The position numbers and the translations under genes are program-made. Below are positions 38,101 through 49,560 of a DNA stretch of 64,000 nucleotides, piece after piece. Each line of letters starts with the position of its first letter. Within the stretch, counting starts at the first letter, position 1. The DNA is taken from the NCBI GenBank assembly GCA_022829145.1, contig CM040743.1, positions 30,121,646 through 30,185,645 of the forward strand. Reading direction: 5' to 3'. The stretch comes from Albula goreensis. Its lineage: Eukaryota; Chordata; Actinopteri; Albuliformes; Albulidae. Under the pieces are notes generated by a model. It was not told where the DNA came from and made no database searches. It saw only the letters and a list, made by a program, of their open reading frames with translations.

Positions 38101-39589
38101 AGTGACTGAAGCGAATCTATACGAACCTCCTGCGTGCAAAAGGGGAATGCCTGCAACTGTTTGGTCATATGACCACAAACAGCTTACTGCTGCTAATGTG
38201 GAGGAGCCATACATATATGAAAAATATGTGCAGGTCAAATTGTATAATATCATTTATAACCCCCTCATGTACTACTGTATTAGACAAGGTGATTGGTACT
38301 CGGTACAAGACATGATGATGTTGATTCAGGTTTTTCTGACCTTTTTGACAGGCTGAACTTTCATCACCTGAAAAACCACTGATGAAAAAGTCTTGCATAA
38401 TTTTTATGCAATAGCTAATAAGTCCAGCATTATGGTCCAAAACAGAAAATGGAAATATTTCTCAGAAGGCTGCTACGCTACAGACATCTTTGGAAGGTAT
38501 TATTTCCAGTCTGATGTTTCGTCGTTTGGCCATTGCTTTCAAGTGAAATTGTTCTGAATTTTTAGCAATTCAGTCAAATGTAAATGCCATACTGTAACTG
38601 CAAGCTAGCAGAAGAAAAGTACGACATGGAAGATAATTAGATCAATGTATTTCTTCCTGCAGCATTTTTGTGTGTGATTTATGCAAAATGTGGTGTTCGG
38701 TTTTTTTTTTTTAACAAGCTTTCTAGCTGATATTACAGAAGGAAATACATCTGCCAGAGAATATTTGCACATGCATATCATTAGAAATATGGCAGTGCTT
38801 TCAACACAGAGATTTCTAACTCAGTGGCAGCATGCTTATTGCTATAGAAAGTCAGTTTAATTGGTGCCCACATCAATTAATGCATGGGCAGAAACCCCAA
38901 AGAGTTAAAAGACACATTTTTTTTCTTGCAGAGATAAAAAATAAAATAAACTGAGAATAATTTTTCCCATTTACCACACATGGTGCAGCAACAAACCATA
39001 AAACCTGAATTTAATTTAGATATATACACACACTGACAGAGTACCATTTTCAGTCAAGGAATATTAGCCCTGTCTTGTGGTCAATACTCTGCAGATTTGA
39101 GTGTATAATGAAATTCATTATTTGCTGTAAAACTAAAGATAATACTAAAATATGTAAATACATATAAATGTATCATGTAAATATCATTTTGTAGCAAATA
39201 TCTTTGTAGTAATTTTGTTAAAGAATAACTATAAATGGTGAATAGTTCATATTAGTTGTAGGGTATACTTTATATAAAGATGCAATGGAAAAATCTGCTG
39301 GCAATGCAATTCTATCCGATGAAAATGTATATAACTTAGGTAGCTTATACCAAATGCTTTTGCCTACTGGCACAAACTATTAGACATCAACTATACAATG
39401 ACTGTTGAATTTATGTGGCTTAATTTTAACGTTGCTGGATGGTTTCTTTCTTTTCCAAAATGACCCCAGTCCACTCTGGTTTTGCTTATATATAAGAAGT
39501 TCAGATCTGAGACAATATTTTGAAAATAAGTTTATGACAAAAAGTCATTGGCATTAAGTGAACACTTATTCTGGTGTCAGTGCTTGCAC
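35151..39589. other. Unassigned AT-rich DNA
   Basis: Only short open frames without motifs. A 21-bp (GT)n tract lies at 37156-37176 and a T12 run near 38700. No repeat structure was recognised. Confidence 0.4.
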
Positions 39590-40030
39590 TAGGCTTCCTT
39601 ATTTGTTAAGAATGTAAGAGTATTCAGTACTGCATCAAGCACGGTCTTGAACACACCAAGGGGATATGCCTCTAGTCCATACCCCAGAATCCTATTCCCA
39701 GTATCGCCAACAAAGTAAAATAATACTCCCTGATATCAGTATGCAATTTTCTGAGGACAGACTGAACTCACCTACAAAAAAACTGCAGTTCACCAATTTA
39801 AAAATATGAAAAAATTAAAAATGAAATCATCTTAAAGCTTCATTCTCAAGCTTGAATACATCCATTGTGTTAAATCATTCTTCAGATTTTAAGTTTCACA
39901 CCAGGCACCAAATTAGTTGGCCTTCTTAGTGCTTTTTTTCTCAGAGCATAAATATCTTCCCTACAGTGTGGTGACCAGAACTGCAGACACTATTCCCAGT
40001 GTGGTCTGACTAAGACATTGTATAACTTTA
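39590..40030 (-). pseudogene. CR1-like LINE ORF2 C-terminal fragment
   Basis: Read on the minus strand, the sequence carries the familiar CR1-family 3' wording: GCAGTTCTGGTCACCACACTG, then a decayed match to the AAAAAGATATTG..CTGG region, AAGAAGGCCAACTAATTTGG and TGCCTGGTGTGAAACTTAAA. In CR1-like ORF2 this encodes the thumb and C-terminal stretch around VWSPH..KDI..LEKVQRRATK. Further on, GGTGTGTTCAAGACCGTGCTTGATGC (39638-39663) matches the block encoding GVFKT.LD. Stops occur in all frames and the terminal tandem of the 3' end was not found. Such CR1-like fragments are common in early-branching vertebrates and less so in derived teleosts. Confidence 0.65.
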
Positions 40031-41615
40031 ATATAATCTTTGTTTCATAATCATTTTATTTTGTTTTACAGAACCTTTCAAACTTTGGAAAACTATTTCT
40101 CCCTCTAGTCCTTTTCTTCTAACATAAGAGAAAAAGACTAAAGCAAAACTGCTAGAGACAACAGAAGGGAAACCTAATACAGTGTAGTACAGAGAATTAA
40201 AAAAGTAATATACAATATGACATTGCCAGCATCTAAAACACATGAACTTTCTTACATGCGCATCGGTCATTAATTCAGAGGGCAGACACAGTGAACAACT
40301 TATAATTATTGCCTTCAGGGTGATTTTATCACCAATAATGCAATTCAACTGTGTGAACAGCCTGTCCTTTCCTAAATAATTTGGCCTGAGCTATACACAG
40401 CATGTATTTGAGGGTATGCAGATGACAGATAATTGTAACTATTGTTGAGGTTTTAATAGTTACTCAAAAAAGGTTTAAGAAAACTGGGACTGTGAGGCTT
40501 CACTTTACAGCTTGTATAATTCTGGTTTAATTGTCAATGTGATGACAGACTCATTTCTATTAATACTTTCCATCAGTTTACTACCATTTTGCTATCTCTT
40601 CATAGGTATGAATCATTATCTTTTCTTCCCCACACCCACAGCCTGACCTCTTCACTCCCACTTGAAAGAACCAGCATGTAAATGTCATTCCTTCTAGAAA
40701 ATTCCCCTCCTGTCAGATCGCATCTGTCTCTTCCATTCTCGGCTGTAGCACTCCGCCACACAGTACTGACAAAAGGCTAAAGCAAAAGCCATTACAGTGA
40801 CGTATGACTAGGAGTATAGCTGTGATAGGCAATGCTGGAGAAATATAAAACTGTGAAAATGATCAGTCTAAACACTGTTCCTCGTGTGTAGGGGTTTGAA
40901 TATCTTTCATGTTGCTTGAGCCAAGAGTATTGTGAAAGTATGAAAACAGGGATCTCCATCCAGATAAAAATGATTGTTCATGGAACTGTTTCATACTATA
41001 TCTACAGCATTTTGCAAATACCAAATATTTACCTCATAGTGTATGAAAATGAAAAGAGAAGGACAAAATGAATTCCTCATACATAAAACAACATAATACT
41101 AGGCACTGAACAAAATGTACAGTATAGCCTATGCAGACGGGGATGTATTCTTGTCAAGTATGGGCAGCAAATTTCGGATATATTATTTTGAGGAATATAG
41201 AGGCAATTAATAAAGCCACTGAGAAAATAACACCCTGCTGCCACTTCCCCGTATTCATATAAAGGAGCGATACATTCATTAGATATTCTGCACAGTGGGT
41301 CTGCATGATTAAGCTGCCTGGCTATTATAATGGTGCTGATGTGGTTTATGTGCTTGATGTGCATGAAAGAATGTGGGAGGAAATTATATCACAACTTTAA
41401 CTCCGGCATGAAGTTTTATTTTTAACACTAAAGTTGTTTTTGTCTAGAGAAGGCGAGAAGCCTGAAAGATCTTACAGCATAAGTTAAATATATGAATATA
41501 AACTAATAGCGATCTAATTGTAAGTTGAATAGGCAAAAAAAATTAAGTTAGGAAATTGGTGTGGGTGATCAAATGTTACACACTAAATTGTAAGACTCAT
41601 CTTATAATGTTTTTG
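40031..41615. other. Unassigned DNA
   Basis: No coding signal. At 41180-41370 the sequence has the mixed composition and homeobox-like ATTA/TAAT words typical of vertebrate conserved non-coding elements, but conservation cannot be judged here. Confidence 0.35.
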
Positions 41616-41670
41616 CATTGCATTACATTAAAGGCATTTGTTAGACACTCTTATCCAGAGCGACTTGCAA
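41616..41670 (+). repeat. Common fish repeat tag, copy B
   Basis: GCATTGCATTACATTA is followed by GGCATTTGTTAGACACTCTT and ATCCAGAGCGACTTGCAA, the same tag as 30110-30173 with a few substitutions and in the same orientation. Sequence after 41670 does not match copy A. Confidence 0.75.
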
Positions 41671-44600
41671 GGCAAAGTGCATAAAAATGATATAAAAAGG
41701 TTCAAAGATAACCCTAGAGAGGGGTAAAGTCCCAAGTGCCAAAGGTGACAGAATCCATCAGGACTCCCCTATAGACTAATGTAGTGAAGGAGAAAATTAA
41801 ATGTTGTATATATCATTTGATCACAGAGGATATCTTTAAAATACAAAACGATCCATTAAGGTGTATTTTTCTGTCATTATGGAATAGTAGAGCAGACAAT
41901 GGAATTTTGGGTGATTCATCTATAACAGGAATCAGACTGGCAGTAAAACCTTATCAGCTGAAGGCTTCCATTTTAAGCAGACAGATGGGGCTAAAGAGCA
42001 TGATTCATTTGGCTATGGATGCCAGGAAGTGACAGCCTGTCGTGGACTTTGGCATATGTAGTCCAATCCTATCAGGAGGTAACACTCTTTACACTATGTT
42101 CCAAGACTGTAAATGAGGGCTGAGTGACAAATCTATGGCCAAGATTCAGGAAAGAATAGTTTTTTCCAATAAAGTTGGAAATCAGCATTGGGCAACTTGG
42201 ATAATTATTTCAACATATTATTTCTGGCAATATTATACAGCTCTACTTTGTCAAATGTATACACACATACAGTTACACTACTATTCTATCATTAAGTCAC
42301 AAATTGAATGGTTACTAATAAAAGGACATTTTAAGAAGACAGTCTTCTACCCCTTAAATTTCCTTGCTGCAAACCCTAGAATGGCTGTCAAAATGAATTA
42401 CCCAGAATGAAATCAGAAATTTGATCATGTAGCCAGAATGTGATAATTATTGCTGTAAGCCTTCCCTGGGACTCTAGTTTTTTCTGTTAATTAGCTTTTT
42501 CTTTTTATTCTGAATAGAGAGATTGAATCTTTTGATGTATTATCTGATGAAGCTTGGCTTTTATTGAATGCAGGTTTCTTTTGATTTGGTACATGGATTC
42601 ATTCCCTGATAAGAAGGAGAACTGCACTGTCATCACTATGAGATTTTCTTCCATTGAAAACCCTTAGTTAAGGATTTTTCCCCCTTAAAATGTGATATAA
42701 AATAAGACAATACAAACTCATTACATCTTCAGTGTAAATTCTATAAAGTACTTCTACATGTAGATTGCAGTCAGCTGATAAGTTGGAAATTACTGTATTA
42801 TTGATGAGTTGAAACAAGTTCATCATCATACGCTGGCCCTGTATTAAATCAATATTATTTCCTACATTTGATGCGCATTTTTAGCAAACATAACTTTTTA
42901 CACAATTGGGTGCAAAAGCTTAAACGATTCCAAAAGCTTTTTGCCTATGAAAAGGGGCATTTCACTATGGTGAGCTCTGTAGTTTTCTTACGTCTGCTGC
43001 ATCTTCATGAACTTAGAGGAATCATTTTCTGTTTGCCCACTGCTCCAAGTGAGCTAAAACGTGTGCTTCTCCAGTTAATCGTCATCCCAATTCTCGATTC
43101 ACTTGCATGCATTTCACAAGACAACCTGACAAACATACCTCTAGCACATATACAAACCCTGTCAATGCAGGACTTTATAATATGGTATTTGTCATATAGC
43201 ATGTCGTTCCCCATTTCAAAAAATGAATGTGTGGTTTAATTCATATGTTTAGTTTTTTAAAAGGTCATTGTCGTTGTGTCTACAGGTAAAATGCATACTT
43301 GTGGTGTACTCCTGAGATAGCAAAAGCTACACATGATATAGCCAAGCTACCCATGAAGTATGAACTATGCAGAAAAAAGGTCCCTTATTGGAAATAAACA
43401 AACAAAAACAAAAATGTCATACTATGATAGCTGGTTAGAATAAACATACACAGCAATTGTCTTGAAGTTTTGTCATCTAACCAAAAATTTGAGAAACATC
43501 CTAACTCTTCACAGACCTCCACTCTCGACCTTCTTCCAAAGGGCACTTACACTTGTAACCCTTCAGTTTTGACTTCATACATAGAGTATTATTTTATTTT
43601 AATATTAGTATTTACATTATAATGTTAATGTGAACATTTTGAAAGTGAATTAATGTGGTGTATATGCTATTTCTGAAGTAAATAGTTCCGCTTTATTATG
43701 TTATTTCATTAATGTCACTTTTTTTCGTGTACCTAACCCTGATGACAGTGACCCCATGCCTTTCATGTACATAATCTATATTTTGTTAAGGTATACCAAA
43801 ATTATGTGTATATCATACCTTTTCATACACAGTAAGGAAATGATTAGTTCCAGAACAGACAAATGAAAGCATTTACACTCGTGGACACATTTCCCATGGA
43901 GTCAAATTATTATTCAAGCTAAATTCATTCTGAGATCAAATGCTGTAACGTGATACGATAATTCCCACAGGGGAGTACTGAGACTGAACTCTTAGCTGCA
44001 TTATTTTTTAATTTAGTCCCATGACACTTATATCTTTGCTCTGCTGCAGGACAGAAGTAGCCTCATATATTTCTTTTAAGGAGTGACTATTTGGGTCAAG
44101 GTTTCTGACAGTGCTTGTTTTTCATCCCAGCGTTATTGCATTTTTTTTGTTGGTCAGTTCAGAACGCGGATGAAGAAAGTTTCATGTTGTGTGTGTCATT
44201 ACAGATTTTTCTTTCTGTTTGAACTTAACTAAATTTGTTACTATCAAAGGAGCACTAAATACATTTACATTAAAACATCAATTAACACATTTATACTGGC
44301 TATGTGTATGTGTGTATGTGTATGTATTTGTGTATGTATATATGTATATTATAGAAAATTACATACTTCCACAGATTCAAAAAGGTTTGACATCTCTATA
44401 CTCAAACATTATCAGTCATCTGGAAACAAAAAAAGCACTACAATAGCCTACCTATAACATCAACATAGTCTTCATTTGGTAGCCCCTGCAGAATTTAGAA
44501 TAAAACACATGAAAAATGTGTTGGCAGTTACCCTCTGCAATGATAGCTTATATTTTGGCATTTTAAGATGCTGTACTCATCAAAGCAGGTTTATCTGTTC

Positions 44601-46149
44601 AGTGTTCATCGAGCTTATGTGCACAGTAGATGTAGAGCAGGTCAGTGCTCTGCTTATGTTTAGCACACATTTGTGTTTTTCTGCATATGTGACCGAACGT
44701 ACAATTGATGAGCACATTCGCAAACATCACATTTTTATTTTATTACATGATACTAAAGTACAGGTTCAGAGCTACAAAATGAGATATGACTCGCAAAGAT
44801 TGAAGAAATACTTTGGCTGTAATGTTCCATAGAACATTATAGTTTTGCAAACTGCAGTTCTGAGAAAACAGCCTTTTTAATTTTTGCATACATTCTCAGC
44901 ACAAAAATCACTTTTAGGAAAGAAAATGGATGCTTATAATGGCTAGATTAGGATAGTGATTTAATCAATTAGTAAGGTCATTTTGAATTTGCAGTTTTGA
45001 AAAAAAGAAATCCATGCATTTATATAAAATATGACAAAACAATTCAAGGTAAAACATTAATTTAGTGGTAAATTGTGATACTGTGATACTCTCCTCATTC
45101 TCAGCCTATCTTTGCATGTCTCTTAATCATTCTATGACTTTTGGTACATTAACAGTTGCTCTCCTTATTGTTTTATATTAAATACATATTAAATATAATA
45201 TATTTATATTAAATATACATTTATTATGTTAAAGATTATTTATAAACAATTTTCATCTGTAACATCATAATTTCGTGTTACTTGGAGCAATACGCAAAGT
45301 ACCCTGGCCACACGCCTTTGCAGGAACTTAACACAATGTGGGTTCTCGTCATAATAATATTTGGCTATTCAACCGTGTCTCAGAGTCTTCTGTTGCTGAG
45401 AAGGTTCATAGCGGCCATCTTGACCAGGCAGAGTTGTTAAGTAGCTGCAGGGGAGTAACTAAGAAAACATATGGCTATCTGCTGTCAGAGTACACTTAAA
45501 CCAGGTATGCTGTACACTGTGGAAACAGAAACAGCTGAAGACAAAGATAGCACTTACCACAGAGCACAGCCTGGAAATGGCAAAACATATTAAATCACTT
45601 ATGGAAAGTGTGTACACAGTATTGCCCAGAAGATTAAACGTGCTCTTTCAGAACGGAAGATCTCCCGAAGACGGACTTGGCACCCTGTGGCAAGTCAGCG
45701 GGTGGGCAGTTCACCTATTGTCCAGCTCCTGCCATGAAATCCTGCAGGTCCTCTGTCATATAGACTCAGGGAGCAGTACGGCAGCTGTCTGGAATTAAAC
45801 AGTTCTGACAGCTAGCCACAGTTTGCTCCACACACAGCTCTTACCACATTCACTTGTATAGGTGACTGCGTAGCAGAAAATTGCGTGGGAAGGAGATGGT
45901 CTGGAGTAAGGACTAACTCAGACCATACTTCTTGCTTGTATCTCTCCTCTCATACAATGCGATACTCAAGAAAGGTCAGGAAGGCAAAACCTAACACACA
46001 CTCTATATGGACCCCAATGAGACGTTTCCTTATGAACTGACAAGACGCAAAATGCTAGATGGTTAGACTTCATGCCAGCAATATCATAAGTGGCTAACAT
46101 GAATGTATTATCTCTGAAGCAATGTTACTTGTTGTAACATACAGTACGT
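41671..46149. other. Unassigned AT-rich DNA
   Basis: Two open frames reach 118-123 codons (42868-43239 and 44476-44832, both plus) but show no domain, transmembrane pattern or splice context that I recognise. TG/TA-rich simple sequence lies at 44304-44352, and an A/T-only patch near 45180-45235. Confidence 0.4.
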
Positions 46150-46671
46150 CAACAAACTAAGAGAAGCTAATGGGGAATTGGGTCACCGTTTCCCCCAAAA
46201 CAGCCTCAACCCTCTTTGAGGCATTGTTATATGGGTTTGAACTGGATTTGTCTTCAAAAAAAGAGTTCCAGTTCTTTCAGAGATGGAGATAGAAATCCAC
46301 TTGCACTCTATATTCCAGAAATTCCCACAGAGGTGAAATGATCTGGAGATTGGGGATTTTGTCCTGTGTTCATGAAACCACTCTTAAATCCGATTAACAG
46401 CACGTCTGGGGGTGTTGCTGTCTTTCAATATGAGAACATCTTTTGGGAAACAGCAGTTGCAAAACACCTGATCATCAACAAAACCTTTGTATTCCTTCTC
46501 TGTAATTCTCCCATACACAGTAATAATCAGACCCACAAGAGTACTCCCACAAGATGGCTGCACATAAAACAGATCCCCCCCACGTCCAATAGCTGAGAAC
46601 AGGCACTGTACATTGAAGGCTTTCTCCAAACACATTAATTTGTTTATGTTTGAAATCTTCCCAGAAGACAC
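46150..46671 (-). pseudogene. Tc1/mariner (DD34E-type) transposase, 3' half
   Basis: Minus-strand open frame 46671-46384 reads KAFNVQCLFSAIGRGGDLF, then GLIITVYGRITEKEYKGFV, LILKDSNTPRRAVN and, past one stop, GWFHEH. These match fish Tc1-like transposases in order: the EA.N..CL.PTVKHGGGS block, I.GRIT..EY, the Q-D-(D/N)-N-x-P-x-H-T-A block with the second catalytic Asp (here K-D-S-N), and W-F-x-E-H. In other frames downstream, PSLKELELFF and SKRVEAVLGE..DPIPH match the C-terminal helix and the usual RRVEAVL..KGGPTPY ending near 46170. At least two frameshifts and several stops are present. The N-terminal DNA-binding half and first catalytic Asp would lie right of 46671 but are missing. TTTACAG before 46671 mimics a splice acceptor but is probably chance. 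Confidence 0.75.
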
Positions 46672-48512
46672 TGTAAATTAAAAGGATCTGCTAAATAACG
46701 AAACTGTATATATGTATGTTTTTAAGGTGATACGTATTTCAGAATATTTTCCTGCCAAAATTTTGTTGTGGTATCCAGTAATATATTAATATTTTGTATC
46801 ATAACAATTTATGAAGAAACATAATAGTTTCTGTGAAATAAATAATCATTACGTAGTATTGCTATTTTATTTATCCATATTTACTCTTTGGGGATATTTT
46901 AACCATTTCATTAATTTATGCCAAAGACCTTATGGTACGTGACTATAGTTATGGGTGCTTTGGGTTTTGTGCAGACTCTGGGTCTCATGTTTGGGTATTG
47001 TGACTGGATGTACAGTCACAGGTACGTATGTATGTGTAAACACTGGAGAGTGAGTGAGGGAATAAGAGAATGTTTGTGAGCGAGAGAGAGAGAGAGAGAG
47101 AGAGAGAGGCTCAATTCAAATAATCAGGATATTAGGAAGGCTTAAGGTATACAAGAAGAATAAAACTTCTATCGTACAAGTGTAACTTCATCTTTAATTA
47201 ATGCTATCTAGTTGTGCTTCAAGTAATATAGCTTTTCTGCTTGCTAATATTACTATCTTAACTTTTCCTTTCTCAATAAACCTGACATTATGTCCTCCTT
47301 ATCACCCGCACAATTTTCTTATGCCTAACTACAAAAGAATGTCATGGTTTTGTGACTCAAATCGGTCGTAACTTAATCAGGAGGTATCAAAATCAACGTA
47401 TAGATATCTTCATCCAAAAATATGGCAATTGTGTCCTTCGTGTTAAGGGCCTGCAAGTTACCATTATTCTATATATTCTAATCTTGTACAGTGTTATTTT
47501 GATTATTCATCGCACTGTTGTAGACTACACAGGCAGTGTATCCTTGTGTTTATCTTAGCCTATGCGTAAACAATTTTGAATAACCGGCAGAGATTTAGAA
47601 GAGAGAGATGTAGAGATTTAGCCTCATCTAAATTTGACAAGGGTATGGATTCAAATGAAATGTGTCTCTAAATGTTTGAATGTCTAAACTATGAAAAACA
47701 CTACCTGCAGTGTTAAGTCAGGGCTAGGTCTAGCCACTGCAACCTCCCAACTTGCTTTGTCAAATGTAAATACTCCATTGCTGCACATTATGATGGCCTT
47801 AAACGTTGTTGATGGTTGTCACATCTTGTCAACGGATGATGTTATCGTCCATCAGACCCACCTCAACTGATGACAATATTCATATACGTTATGAATAAGT
47901 TATTAAAAGAAAAAAAAAAACAGAAAATGACCAAACATGTTAAATATGATCTTTTCATGGTGTGCTAAATTAACGTTAATGATGAACCATGAAAAATCAC
48001 AAATTATACATTTTAGGAAAAAGGACTTCAATATAAAGCCTATATATTTTAAACTTTCATCCTACATCATAATCATACATCTTGAATCTTGGGGGGTACA
48101 GAGCAATTGACTGCTTTTCTTGGTGTGCACAGACTCAAAATGTATCTAATATATCAAATATATTTGCAGAGATATGGGTTGGGAAGTTAGACAGAAGCAA
48201 CAAAGAAGGAAGGGACCAACTGATTAACAACCCTGAGGACAGACTTACAAAGAAGGTATTTAATTGAAAACATCACTCACAATCACTCTAGGTTAAGATA
48301 GATCTTTGCTGCCTGTAGCTGGGTTGTTACACAGAATATTCAGAGCAGAAGACTCAAAGGTAGCATAAATACTATTACAATGTTTGTATAACTACAAAGA
48401 GAAACTTTCAATACAATTTGAACTGCTAGAAGAGGTGGAGAGAAGACTAGAGGGGGTTTCTCCTCCTATTTAGCTGCTGTCAATATTCCTGTTCTTTCTC
48501 TGAACCTGAAGA
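46672..48512. other. Unassigned AT-rich DNA
   Basis: Apart from the (GA)n tract at 47082-47109, nothing is recognised. A 61-codon plus frame ending at 48267 is preceded by a TTTGCAG and followed by AAGGTATTT, a weak exon-like arrangement without homology. Confidence 0.4.
47082..47109. repeat. (GA)n microsatellite
   Basis: Twenty-eight bases of GA dinucleotide repeat. Confidence 0.97.
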
Positions 48513-48520
48513 GCCTACAA

Positions 48521-48713
48521 CAGGGATAGCCACGAACATACCCTTCAAGCCAGTAGTAGCCTACTGTTGGTTTTCAATCCCTCCAAATTTAGACCTGGGA
48601 CATCAGGTGAGTGGAATCAGTTGCAATCAATCAGTTGTAATCAATTATCAGTTAAATAAGAAAACCAGCAGTACCGCAGGCCTTGAGGGCCTGGTTTGAG
48701 TATCTCTGCTATA
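48521..48713. mobile_element. Small hAT-type MITE (about 190 bp)
   Basis: The left end CAGGGATAG and the right end, inverted from 48708, CAGAGATA are hAT-like termini. Inside, CCTACTGTTGGTTTTC on the left and GAAAACCAGCAGTACCGCAGG on the right are inverted counterparts of the usual GC.G.AGTACTGCTGGTTTTC wording of fish hAT MITEs. Flanks GCCTACAA (48513-48520) and GCCTACGA (48714-48721) agree at seven of eight positions; five bases (CTATA) lie between the right terminus and its target copy. It has no coding capacity. Confidence 0.65.
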
Positions 48714-49017
48714 GCCTACGAAGACTGTAATTCAGAGGTACTTCTGGTTTTCTTATAAGCTGATATTGATTCATTAAGGGAACTGATTGATTGATTATGG
48801 CAACTGTTTGGAGACTGTCTTACCTGGAGATCATGTATAAAACCTTGTATGCATATGCAACAAAATAGTTACATACACCAAAACCTGGACACTCCTCCAG
48901 GGGCAAGCTATACTCACAAAATCAGTCGCAACCACAGCACCACAATCAAGCCAATGATCAAAACTTATAACTAAAGCCATAGCAAGAATATAGCTCATAA
49001 TCCTAGGCCATTCTTCC

Positions 49018-49560
49018 TTTTTTGAGAATCAATGGTTCTGAGAAATGTTCCATACTGTTAAGCCTTATCCCCTCTCCCGTGTACTTTGCCTGCGCTATAT
49101 AACTGGATCTCTTCAAAGATGTGAGACTGTTGAAGAGTTTCTGCAGAATGCCGACAGCATTTCCCTTACTATGGATGGTTGGACCTTCCAAACCACCATG
49201 GGCTATATCATAATCAAGTGGCCGTTACAGCTGCTGAGTCTAAAAGAATGCAAAAGACTTGCTTGACGTCAGTGACACGAGATACTGACGACATTGTTAT
49301 GGTATTTAAGCCATTGAAGACCACTGCAGTTTGTGATGAGAAGCAGCCCACAGTGCCACTCATTGTGCCACTGAAATGCATGATCCAAAAGCATGGCAAA
49401 CCCAGCATGCACTGCTTGTAAATGAGGATCATGGTGTCTGAAGTCTAAAGCATTCTTTAGAGGAGAAAAGAAAAGCATCAGTGCTACATGACTACCCCTG
49501 GTGTGCACGATCTTCGTCAGCAGCGGGCCCACTCACAAGCAGGCTCACCTGAGGACGACT
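49018..49560 (+). pseudogene. hAT transposase (ZBED-like), internally deleted
   Basis: The translation has MFHTVKPYPLSRV, then VEEFLQNADSISLTMDGWTFQTTMGYI. The second is the hAT block containing the first catalytic Asp (TTDGWTS in most members). After a frameshift near 49200 the next recognisable part, RDTDDIVMVFKPLKTTAV and DEKQPTVPLIVPL, belongs far downstream in the family (the LL.PL...T...S.EKYPT....P block), so several hundred bases of the catalytic core, including the second Asp, have been deleted. LKHSLEEKRKAS near 49445 continues the helical region. The C-terminal dimerisation domain is absent here; a copy of that domain from a related element sits at the right edge of the window on the other strand. 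BED finger and termini were not found. Confidence 0.8.

Noticed and set aside
42868..43239. 123-codon plus frame
   Set aside because: No recognisable family, Kozak-like context or flanking splice sites; frames of this length are expected occasionally by chance.
44476..44832. 118-codon plus frame
   Set aside because: No recognisable domain; amino-acid pattern looks random.
46384..46671. Terminal coding exon of a host gene on the minus strand
   Set aside because: The motif series matches Tc1-like transposases, and the homology continues through stops to 46150.
48082..48270. Exon-like plus segment with TTTGCAG acceptor and AAG|GTATTT donor
   Set aside because: Short, weak donor, no homology recognised, and stop codons appear in the alternative frames; not enough to call an exon.
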